From contig JAAMXP010000290.1 of assembly GCA_019693395.1 (NCBI GenBank), positions 1-55,491 of the forward strand: DNA of 55,491 nt. Reading direction: 5' to 3'. Below the pieces are notes generated by a model. That model saw only the letters and a program-made list of their open reading frames with translations, was not told the origin of the DNA and searched no databases. Shown here one piece after another: positions 44,535 to 54,388 of the stretch (positions are counted from its first letter, which is position 1; every line of letters begins with the position of its first letter). The DNA is from Ettlia oleoabundans (Eukaryota; Chlorophyta; Chlorophyceae; Chlamydomonadales). The position numbers and the translations under genes are program-made.

Positions 44535-47500
44535 ATGCTGGGGCTCGGGCGCACCTTCACTTTTCGCCTTCAGCCACTCAGTGTGCGCAAAGCGCCTTTC
44601 CCGAATAACACAGTAAGAGCTTCCTTGCAATCAGCCCCAGCAAGACGCACGGCTTGCGCCACACGCACCTTACTCCCCACTACCTCGGACTATACCAGGC
44701 GCAGCGTTGCCATGGTGAGATATAGGCTTTAAAACGGCAAGATTACCGTGTATCCAGTTACATGTACCACACCCGCTCACCTTGCGGGCCGCTAGCATGC
44801 CGCCGCCACTATTGCTGCGGCCACCGCCTAGTCGCCACCTTCTAGCTGCACATTACATGTTGCTTGATTAGATGGCCCCTCATTGGTCGATGTAAACATT
44901 GTGCAGAGTGCTGTTGCAGCCCCACAGCCTGCTGCTGCACCGAGTGCTGCTGAGCTGGAGGCAGCGGATGCAGAGCTGGAGCGACTCACTGCTAACAAGG
45001 CGACGTGGGCCGCAGCCCCGCTGGATGAGCGCATTATTGTTCTGAAAGAGATCCGCGCCAGGCTGCTGGACCAGGTGGGCGGCGGTATATATATGGAAAT
45101 ATATGTTGACTTAGTGCGCACCAACGGGGAAATCCAGTGATGGAGGGCAGGGAAGGCAAACCAATCAGCTGCCACTCCAAGTGCATATTCTACACATATG
45201 AATCTCGGTGCCGTTAGTGCCTTGCATGCCTGCAGCTGTTGCCATGGAGCCGCGCCACTGCAGGCATTCGCTGCTCTACACGGGTTGGTGAGGTGGCGAG
45301 CGATGTGGTAGCAACAGGTGGAGTACTAGCGTATTATCCAACCACCTAACAGCAATGTCACCCAGGGCCGCCTCCTCCTGCTTATGCTGGCGCGGTGTGT
45401 TATCAACGCATTTCCGTTGCTTCCGCCGTTGCTGCAGCCGTGATAGTGTCAGGCCAGATTGACGGCTACATCCGTTCACTGGAGCACCTGAAGAAGTATG
45501 GCTGCCTGCCGCGGCCACCCTCGACCACCCGCAATGGCCAGACCATTGTGGATGCCTTCCCCCTGGGCTGGAGGGAGAGCAAGCTGAGCCTGCTGGGGGT
45601 GGGTGGTGTTACCGTGAAGCTCTATCTGCAGCCCGGCAAGCCGGAGACACAGGTGGGTGCTCAGCTGTGGAGCCAGGAGGCAACCAGCTGCTCTGCGCCA
45701 TGAGAGAGCCAGCGGCAGGGGAATCAGCCACCGGCCAGGGGACGACACACAAGTTGCTTGCACGCACCGGCATGCAGGGCCACTTCTATCGCGAGCCCCA
45801 TGGCGGCAAGCTTGCGGTGGTGCTTGGTGCAGGTATGTAACACGCGTGGCCTGATTGCAGCATCTTAGTTCAACCTCTCTTGCTTGCTTCCGGCCGGCTG
45901 GCAATGCGTGTCGCACGGTGCACCTCCGCTGTTGGTGTGAGAACTGGCTGGCTGAAAGTCCTGATACAGCCCCAATATAACTTTCCAGTCGGCTTATGGA
46001 ACAAGGCTTGCCTGCTGCAGGCAACCAGCACCACCTTGCTCTGTCAGATGTGCTGCACATGGCGGTGGTGGAGGGCTGCGTGGTGATGCTCAAGTACCAC
46101 CCCATCATGCAGGCAAGGACAGGCGTCACGATTGCTGCAATCACAATCGCATGTTGTGGGGTTGTTCTTTTTGTAAAGATTGGAGGTTGCAGCTTGGCAT
46201 TATCACTTGCTGACTGCAAATCTGCCCGCGACCATACGGCTTCCATTGCCACGCTGGTAAGCCACCATCCTTGCACTGCATCTGGCCTGCAGCCTGCAGC
46301 ACCCTACATCGACTACGTGCTAGAGCCACTGGCTTGCCGCGGATACTTTGCCAGCACAACCAGCCCATCGCTGGCATTCACTCAGCACATTCTGTACAGC
46401 CCACTCACCAACTGCGTGCACATGACTGGAGGCACTGCCACACATGATGCCATTGTGTGGGGATCAGATCCGGCAGAGCAGGCCCGCCGCCGAGCCGCTG
46501 ACGACCCGCTGCTCAAGGTGTGGTGCTACCAATATTGCTCCGGCAAACTGCTAGCTTGTTCATTGCTAGTATCATTGGCTCGTTAGATTGATATGTTACC
46601 TGCTGTGGATGCATGTGTGGAACCGTGAAGCCAGAACCGGCTGTCCCCTGCACCTGAAGAACCATCACCTTTGCCCACCCTTCCGGGCTTCGCTGTCCCC
46701 TGCCCACAGGTTCCCATCACAAGTGAGCTTGGGTGCGTGACCCCCTGGCTGCTGATGCCCGGAGAGTGGAGCGATAAAGAGCTCACACACCAGTCACGCG
46801 CCCTGGCAGAAGGTGGGTCTGCCTTATGGCTGGCTAGCTGGCCGGTTGGCAGGGTGGCTGGTTGGCTACTACGGTGACCTGTTGTGGCTGCAGCACATCT
46901 CTTGTACCCGTCTTGTGGCTGCAGGATGCTGTCCCGCTTTAGCTTGCCTCTCGCTGCCATCCCATTCCCCGGTGCAGCCATAGCCAGCAACTGCTCCTGC
47001 AACTGCCTGGCACCCAAGGTCATATTGATGGCTGAGGGCTGGCCACAGGCAGATGCCTTTGTGGCAGCAGTCAAAGCTGAGCTGGCGAGGTTGCCGATGC
47101 CAGCACCCTACTATCCCGGCATCCGCCAGCGGTATCAGGCGTTCAAGGATGCTTACCCGCAGGCAAGCATTAGCTGCTTAGACACTTGGGATGATGCAGC
47201 ATGTAGCGTTTAGTAGGGGCGATGTTGCAGCAAGCTCAGCACAGGCCAGGGTGGCGCACGCCGCCCATTACCGCCGCAGTTCGTTCCTCCCCGCCTCCTG
47301 CGCTGAGTAGACCACGTACCTCCCTGCCTAACTGCTTGCCTACATGCCGCCCTGCAGGCACATGCCATCTCAGCCCCACCAGCAGATCCAGGAGCCGCCT
47401 GTGGCGAGCCACTGCCCTACTTGGTGAATGAGCTGCCAGACTATCCAGCAGACGCTAAGAAGGAGTATGCCTTCCAAGTGGAGCCCTTTGCACCTGTAGT

Positions 47501-48310
47501 CACTTTTGTCAAGGTGAGGGGCATTGAGCCACCAGGCATAAGGTGTCCATATATGCAATGCTGCTGTCGTAAGGCGGACAAATACCAAAGTGCAAGGTTG
47601 TGTGATGTCCAACCGCTGTTGTTCTTTGCCCATACATTGTATTCAGTTTGAAACATCTACCCCGTGTAATCGCTGCGCCACATCAATTTCCCCTACAGAT
47701 GCCGGTGGGCGGCAGCAGCGGCAACCTGGCCGAGGGTTTCCTGGAGGTTGCAGTGAAGGCGGCCAACGAGGACCTCTGGGGCTCCCTCTCCTGCACACTG
47801 CTTGTCAACCCCGCAACAGAGGCGGCACACGGCGCAGCTGTGCGGCGGGCAGTGGATGAACTGCGCTATGGCACTGTGGCCGTTAATGGCTGGAGCGTTG
47901 TTGGCTTCATCCCACCGGCGGTAAGCGAGCACGTGGTGCGGTGATGCCGATGTTTCGCTGAAGCCATCTTGTGTTTTTGCGCAGCCGTGTGTGCCGGTCT
48001 GCAATCATGATCCATCTGTGCACTGCTGCCCTTTTCAATCTGCCAACCATCCGTCTATGTTGTGCAGAGCCACTGGGGTGCATTTGGGGGCGACCAGACC
48101 ATCGCCGACGTCGGGTCCGGACTGGGCGCCATCCACAACTGCTTCCTGTTTGACCACACCCAGAAGGCTGTGGTGCGAACACCCTTCATCAGCTCTGTCC
48201 ACCCACTTCCAGCGCACTACTCACCCCTGCCGCTGGGGGCTGCCAAGGTAACTGCCGGTCTCACGCATAGCGGAATCTGGGGCGCGCTGAGAATGGCCTT
48301 TGCAAGCTGA
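44535..48310 (+). CDS. Divergent aldehyde dehydrogenase superfamily protein, probably organellar
   Basis: Exons: 44535-44714, 44907-45074, 45236-45317 (uncertain), 45438-45652 (start could be 45453), 45778-45832, 46021-46112, 46293-46517, 46710-46812, 46978-47162, 47358-47513, 47699-47920, 48068-48310; about 640 aa. The first exon is rich in Arg, Ser and Thr and poor in acids (LGLGRTFTFRLQPLSVRKAP), like a transit peptide. ALDH motifs are HMTGGTATHDAIVWG (cofactor loop), SELGCVTPWLL (general base Glu) and SNCSCNCLAPKVIL (catalytic Cys region), followed by EPFAPVVTFVK and LRYGTVAVNGWS. It resembles a bacterial-type ALDH subgroup more than the classic plant families, which is family knowledge from memory. 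The substrate cannot be told. Two introns start with GC (after 46112 and 47162). The start codon is uncertain: an in-frame ATG at 44259 would add 92 residues. Confidence 0.82.
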
Positions 48311-48754
48311 CCAAGCCGGATGGCAGAGCAGCGGACACGTTGTTGTGTGTTTACAACATAAGTGGCAAGGTATCTCCTTGTCAATTATTGGGTAGCGTTA
48401 AATTCCATCCTAATAAGTTTGCAAATGCAGTATCGTATGGTTGATGTGAAAGTCAGCATAAATATGTATGTATAGCATGTGACCAACGCATGCACGCAGA
48501 AGTAGGATTGTTTGTATTCTTACAACCGCCCGTGTAAAGGTCGGCGAACAACCAGTGCTAGGGGAGAGGTTGCTAGAATGTCTTAGCCTAGCAATGGTAG
48601 ATTCATTTGTAGTGTCTTGACAGCTGCATTCCCCGAGCCCAGGTTCGTGTCACGAACACCTAGGGCTTGGAACGTCTCCCAGTGGAGGCGAGACCTGAGA
48701 GTATGTGGTGCCAGCGGAAATTGATTGCCAGGTAGAGCTGAGCTGCTGGGGTCC
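48311..48754. other. Convergent 3' spacer, ALDH / 94-aa gene
   Basis: 444 bp, clearly AT-richer than the surroundings in 48350-48480. No ORF or RNA gene is supported. Confidence 0.6.
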
Positions 48755-49681
48755 TCAAATCCTAAAGATGCGTGTGTCCTTGTCATTTGGGCCACCAGGG
48801 ACCTGCAGGAGAGCACCAAAGCAATTAACTCAGCATAAAGCTTTTCCTGTGCCTGCCTGGATCGTTGCGCATGCAAGCAGTGGCTGATTGCTGGCAGAGG
48901 GTTGTTCAAGGCAACTGACAGCTAGAACCAGTCGCAGACAAGTCCCCTTTGATGTACGGCCAGCCCGCCTACCGTGCGATCGCGGAGGTTGGCCACCCAT
49001 CGGAAGAAGCTGTTGCTTGTGTGTGACCTGGCACGGTCGGCAGTGAAGTGATTGATCTTCTCCTCATTCTGGCGCATCTCCTTGCGCCACCTGCGTGGTG
49101 CGACACATTGGGGGCAGGAGGGATGCTTAATACAGCATGACCCTCTAAATGTGAGCAGAAGTGGGTGCACACACGCTGAGGCTGGACTGGACACAAAAGC
49201 AAGTCAGGCCACTGGCAATATTTGTGTGCAACTCATACAGCAGCAGCTTGTACTTACTCGACATCCGGCGAGTCTTTCAGGTAGTGGTAGGCGGTGTAGA
49301 TGCCAGCGGAGCAGGAGACGCCTGCACTGACAGGAAGCCAGAAGAGCAAAGGTGAGGGAGCTCGAGTGACTTGGTCACCTCAGGAACGTCAAAAAGAGAA
49401 GTGCATGACGAGAGCAGGAGAAGGAACGAAGCACACAAAAGCAATTACTGACTTGCTGGCCGGCCCGACTTGCCTGTCATAAACCAAACCACATATGCTG
49501 CACAAAGGGAAGCAAGCGGCAGGGCACCGGCAGGCGGCAGCAGCGGGTCAGTGGTGTAGGAATCACGGGATTGCGAGTCAGACCCATCACTACGCTCTGT
49601 TGTCGAGAATCAACCCTTCATCTCACCTCCAGGGAAGTTCCAGACCCTCATCGGCAGGTACAGCGGGGGGATGGCAGGCAT
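48755..49681 (-). CDS. 94-aa protein of unknown function
   Basis: Four minus-strand exons, 49681-49627, 49321-49258, 49090-48973 and 48802-48755, give 95 codons with consistent phases and normal GT-AG borders. The protein starts MPAIPPLYLPMRVWNFPGG, has a short hydrophobic stretch (SCSAGIYTAYHYL), then a charged helix (EWRKEMRQNEEKINHFTADR), an aromatic patch (SNSFFRWVANLRDR) and a hydrophilic tail ending RIFRI. The layout, with a short possible membrane segment followed by a basic/acidic helix, is like small accessory subunits of mitochondrial respiratory complexes, but I do not recognise the family and make no functional claim. It lies tail-to-tail with the aldehyde dehydrogenase gene. Confidence 0.62.
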
Positions 49682-50143
49682 GGTGACTGGTAACGACGAC
49701 GAGTTTTAGGAAGATATGCCGGAAACCACGCCTAAATATGGGAACCTGAACGGTTGCGGATGAAATACACATGCCGTGCTGCTGTGAAGCACGCAGCCCA
49801 GACGTGCCCGACACGTCACCCCAGCACACGCAGCAGGGGCGCGTGTTAACCGGACGACAGGCACTGGCAGCATCTATCGGAGCGGGAAGTGTTGGCAACT
49901 TGGATCGCTGGTTCCCAGACGCCCTCCACGTAACCACGCCCGCGGCTGTTCCTGCGCACCACAACCCTGCGTTATTCACTGTGGGGTCTTGAGCCCTAGA
50001 GTGGGCAGGCTACCGAAGGATTCCAGCCTTACAGATCCCTTGACGATTGCTGACCATCATAAGTAAACTCAACTATAGTTCAGAAGATATAGCCTGAAAA
50101 GGCCATTGCTGGCACTGGACCTGCGCAGGCCGGGCGCACTCTG
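49682..50143. other. Tandem spacer on the minus strand
   Basis: 462 bp between the formimidoyltransferase stop and the start of the 94-aa gene, both read leftward. It should hold the promoter of the 94-aa gene. Short ORFs here have no family features. Confidence 0.55.
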
Positions 50144-51172
50144 CTACAGGCCCAACGCCAGCGCTGCCGCCACCAGCTCCTCCGGTGCCTTGTTTGTGCG
50201 GTAGGCGGGGCCCACAGTCACGCCATGCTGTGCCGCCAGCCGCTGCACCTCTTGCAGCACTGCCTCTGGCCTGGCGGCTGCGGCTTCAAGGAGGTTGCAT
50301 GCCACCTCGATGCCGCTTGAATGGCGCAGAGCCATTGCCTGCACACCTGCCAGCCCGCCGCCACGCATGCTGACCCCCTGAGCCACGGCCCTCGCCGCCG
50401 CCATATCTGCCGTGAGCAGCAGCACGTTGTAATTGACAATCCAGTTGCCAGCTCCTATGCAGCAAACCCCGCTGCGTGACGGTGCCATGGTGGGGCCGAA
50501 ACACGGCGCCAGTGGCAGCTGCCATCCCTCCTCTAATCCTGAGCCTAGTGGTGCTGCACCTGTCGCTGCACCTTCTGGCACCGGAGGCTGCAAGCTGCCC
50601 TGCCAGCTGGCCGCTGGGCCCCCCTTGAAGTAACCAAGCTTGCGCCGTATTGCATCCAGTGGCTGCCGCTGTGGATGGGCCCAGCCATAGGTGAAAGCAG
50701 GCACCGCATGTGGCCCGCTCCCAAGCTCACGTGCTATAGCCACGGCCAGCGCTGCGGTAGCAGCTTCAGGCTGCTGCTGCTGCTGCTGGGGTTGCTGCTG
50801 CGCAACTGTCCCTCCCGCTGCTCTGCATGCCAATGCCGCTTCCGCATATGGCTCTCCAGCTGGCAGAGGATGGCATGAGATGTGGTCCACTGTGCCGAGT
50901 CGCGGGTGGGTGGCGACGTGCTGCTGCAGGTCAAGCAGGGCCAGTGCCGCACGAGCCAGCGAGGTGGCGGCAGCCGCCAGCGCTGGCACCGAGCAGCCCA
51001 CCAGTGTGAAATTGGTGCGGTTGTATGGCTCATCAACGAAAACATTACCAAGGCAGGCTCCTTTTGCCTGGCGTGCCAGGCTTTCCAGCTGCCTCACGAT
51101 GGCCCGATTCCGTGCCTCCGAGACATACACGGCTGCGCCTGCATTGGCGGCGGCAGCACAGGCGGGATGCAT
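50144..51172 (-). CDS. Glutamate formimidoyltransferase-like protein (FTCD N-terminal type), intronless
   Basis: A single uninterrupted exon encodes 342 aa; the frame is open further upstream to a GTG at 51199, but 51172 is the first ATG. It matches the stand-alone plant proteins that resemble the formiminotransferase half of FTCD: VYVSEARNRAIVRQLE near the start, THPRLGTVDHISCHPL (H89 being the likely catalytic His), YGWAHPQRQPLDAIRRKLGY, IGAGNWIVNYNVLLLTADMA, RGGGLAGVQAMAL and EVACNLLEAA. In FTCD this fold moves a formimino or formyl group between glutamate and tetrahydrofolate; the plant homologues are thought to be folate-related, so a one-carbon role is inferred. A Gln-rich insert (about residue 124-136) interrupts the domain. 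The absence of introns is striking beside its intron-rich neighbours. Confidence 0.9.
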   Translation of the reverse strand: MHPACAAAANAGAAVYVSEARNRAIVRQLESLARQAKGACLGNVFVDEPYNRTNFTLVGCSVPALAAAATSLARAALALLDLQQHVATHPRLGTVDHISCHPLPAGEPYAEAALACRAAGGTVAQQQPQQQQQQPEAATAALAVAIARELGSGPHAVPAFTYGWAHPQRQPLDAIRRKLGYFKGGPAASWQGSLQPPVPEGAATGAAPLGSGLEEGWQLPLAPCFGPTMAPSRSGVCCIGAGNWIVNYNVLLLTADMAAARAVAQGVSMRGGGLAGVQAMALRHSSGIEVACNLLEAAAARPEAVLQEVQRLAAQHGVTVGPAYRTNKAPEELVAAALALGL

Positions 51173-51729
51173 TGGGTGGCGTGAGTAGCACAACCACACA
51201 CCGAGCGTGCTCCAATGTTGGCGGTTCTATGTGCACTCACTGCCATGCATACCAGATACGTGTGTCTTTTGTTTCTTGCTCCCCAGCTGCAGGGGTAAGC
51301 CTGGTACCGGGTGCCTGCCAGCTTTGCCAGTTGGTTAGCAGCGGCGGCGGCAGTCTTGTGTTGCTATTCCCAGACAAGTCCGACACAAAGCCATCCATCA
51401 CATTTGGCTAGTTCTCACCGTAGTAAACCCTGCTTGTGAAGGCACTAGCCCACATAGTGCGAGCAATGCAAGTGCCTGCCTGCCTGAACCTTCCCTGCTG
51501 CAGGCTTAGATCGTAATCTTGTAAAGTCCGTTATGCAACTTGTTCATTTCAGTGCCTACATCTGCCAATATTCTTCCGCGTTGCTTAGGTGGCACTCGTA
51601 GGCAAGCATCTTTCCTTCCCGCCCTTCCTTGACCATGTTTGAGTTTTCCTAACCCGACCCTATACTTTGCAGCCTCCCTGGCGTCCCGCTGCACGACTGC
51701 AAACCCTGTATGCTGAGCACCCGTTGAGG
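51173..51729. other. Divergent spacer, formimidoyltransferase / CBL
   Basis: 557 bp between divergent start codons. No supported ORF or RNA gene. Both promoters are expected here. Confidence 0.55.
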
Positions 51730-53476
51730 ATGGGCTGCGCCTCCAGCACTCCTGTAGTGGAGGGGGCGGCCAAAAGCAACCCGGCGCCTTCTGGGCTGCG
51801 TCCCAAGGTGCAAAACCTGGAACCAGACTCGCCCGAACTGTTGGCGCAGGAAACCTACTGTGAGTGATTGCATGGTTTTCACGCACGCGATCATGCTGAT
51901 TAAACTTGCTCGTCGCAGGGGCTGCCCCCGCCGTCTCACAAACCTGCCGCCAGGGGCAACCTAGGCTGCACCTCCTGCCGGCCGTAGGTCTCCGCGTTCC
52001 TAGCTGCTGTGCTGCATGTAGTTGTTACTATGCACAATGCCGCTTGCACCGCGCATTTTGTCTGCTCCAGCGGCATCGAGCTCTTGCATTGTGGCCCTTC
52101 CAGACCCTGCATTCGCTTGCCCACCCGTGCCTTGCCTCCTCATTCCACACTTGTCCCGACTCCCGCTGCAGTCACTGTTGGCGAGGTTGAGGCGCTGCGA
52201 GAATTATACAGCAAGCTCTCCAACGAGTTGCACCAGGACAACCTTATTCACAAGGATGAGTTCATGTGGGCGCTGTTCAAGGCCAACAAGGACAACTTGT
52301 TTGCGGAGCGAGTGTTTCAGCTGTTTGACATCAAGCAGAACCACGTTATCGAGTTTGGGGAGTTTGTGCGCAGCCTATCAGTGTTCCATCCAAAGGCCCC
52401 GCTGGCAGAGAAGGCCAAGTGTGAGTTATTGGCAGAAGGAGGGGCATTGAATGATATAGCTGGCTGTCAGTTTGGGTCTATCAGTTGCTCGTGCTGTCAG
52501 TTGCCACATGCTGGCTACCTGTCACGACATCTAGCAACAGCAACTGCCTCGACGCTGTGTGCTCGCCCTTTACAGTCGCCTTCCGCATCTACGACATTGG
52601 CGGCAACGGGCGCATCGAGCGAACCGAGCTCAAGCGCTTCTTGGTAGCGCTCATGGCGGACAACCCAGACGTGGATCTGGATGAGCAGGCGCTGGATCAG
52701 ATTGTGGAGCAGGTGGTCCAGCAGCAGGCTGCTTGCTTTTAACACCAGGATCTTTCTCAGGGTGTGGGCAGGAAGATTGTAGATGGATTGTAGACCGGCA
52801 GGCTGCTAGCTAAGGCTGTCACTGCAGCACCAGCGGCTGCTGCAACTGCGGTACAGGCTGCGCAGCCAGGGATTGCCACGCGTGAGTGGCCACCTAACCG
52901 CTCCTCCATGTCCCCTTCCTAATCTGCCTTTACTGTTGCTGCGGCTGCATGTTCTACTGTCGGTTGATTTGACACGTGCAGCTCCTCTCAACTGCTGCGA
53001 TTTTTCGGCGGGGGCATGCAACACTTAATGAGTTCTTGCATGATTTGTGCGTGCAGACGTTTGGGGAGATGGATCTGACTAAGGATGGAGTGATCAACCC
53101 TGAGGAGTGGATGGCCCTGGTCCACCGCAGCCCAGGTGGCGGGTGGCCGGGTGGTGCTAAATGTTTTTTTGGGGGTTGAAGTCCTGAAGTGTCGTTGTGG
53201 CACATTGATATGCATTTCTGGGTTTGATTTGGAAGCCTGATCCAGATCCTGCTTGGTGGGTGGTGCAACCTGCACACCATTGCCACTCCCGTTGCTACAT
53301 ATCTGCTAAGGTTCATCCAGCAGCCAGCTGTCAACTATGCTCCTCTGCTTGTTGGCACTTCTACCCCGCCTCCTGCAGATGTCATATCTTTCATGACCCT
53401 GCCGGTGTTGACAGAGGTGTGCCAGCGGTATCCCACACCCTCGAAGCTCCCCAGGCCCCGCATCCGGGACCAATAG
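51730..53476 (+). CDS. Calcineurin B-like (CBL) Ca2+ sensor, N-myristoylation type
   Basis: Five exons: 51730-51859, 52172-52420, 52576-52712, 53057-53135, 53379-53476; 231 codons (230 aa). MGCASS at the N-terminus has Gly2 for myristoylation and Cys3 for palmitoylation, so membrane attachment is likely. The core follows plant CBLs: [17 protein letters not shown], then a degenerate EF1 region, EF2 [12 protein letters not shown] (96-107), EF3 [12 protein letters not shown] (133-144) and EF4 [12 protein letters not shown] (178-189), with [14 protein letters not shown] between EF2 and EF3 and MTLPVLTEV near the C-terminus. CBLs bind Ca2+ and recruit CIPK kinases through the NAF motif, often to control ion transport. 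The C-terminus ([14 protein letters not shown]) lacks the FPSFVF motif that CIPKs phosphorylate in many plant CBLs. Confidence 0.93.
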
Positions 53477-54388
53477 CAACAGGCCAGTCGGGGCACGTGC
53501 ATGCATCTCAACTCAATTCACTACCCACCTTCAGTTGACACCCTTGGGCAGTTCGGCCCAACAAGCCCAAGTCTTTAGGCGACCCGTTGAGGAAGGGGCG
53601 TTTTGGTTCGCTGCTACCAGTCCCATCTGCCCTTCTTGACGCTAATGCTAGTTAACTACTTGTCGTGACTGAACGGGCGCCACTGCGCCGCTGTGCATGA
53701 TGCTTGTACCTCGAATGTTCCTGCTGAACATGCTCCAGTTGCTTGCTACCACTTGTTGCCTACGCTTGTTGGCGCATCTCTGCTTGCTCGATATTGACCA
53801 TCGCATGCGACCAGCTTAAGTTCATGCCATCCCACACATGTGCCATTGCACCGCATGTGTTTATCCTGTCCTGCATCAGGCAGCAGTCGCCCCTTTCACC
53901 ACTGTTTGGCACCTTGCGCGACATAATCTGCCGCAGCACAGCTGGATTTTTGTCCTTCATCCAGTAATGCTATTGTCTGGCATAACACTCGTACCCTTTA
54001 CCAGTTGGCTGCAGATAATATACACAGTAAGTGTCGAAATAGCTTTAAAAGGCACATTTAAAGCAGCAATAAATCACAGTAGTTGAGAGAACATAATGTG
54101 ATTGCAGCAAGAAACGTTGATGGAAAACTGGGCAGCAGGGGCCATAACTCTGAACTGAACATGTCGGCACAACAAAAAGCTGGTGATGGTGGACGCGGTT
54201 ATGCCAAAGCATCACACCAAACGCAAACATACCATCAAGCAGCAACCCTGCGCAGGCGCCAGCACACGTTGAAAATGAGATTGCCTCGGCATGTCGGCGC
54301 TGCGCAGCCAGCGTCCTAGAACGGTGGGTAACAGTGACTTCTCCCAATGACTCACAGGCATTTAGGGACCGCCACCACTCGTCAATCT
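53477..54388. other. Convergent spacer, CBL / malic enzyme
   Basis: 912 bp, longer than the other convergent spacers. ORFs in it are short and without family features; I see no repeat, tRNA or transposon end. Probably two long 3' untranslated regions. Confidence 0.5.

Noticed and set aside
45476..46276. 266-codon ORF antisense to the aldehyde dehydrogenase
   Set aside because: It covers ALDH exons and introns on the opposite strand and shows no family features.
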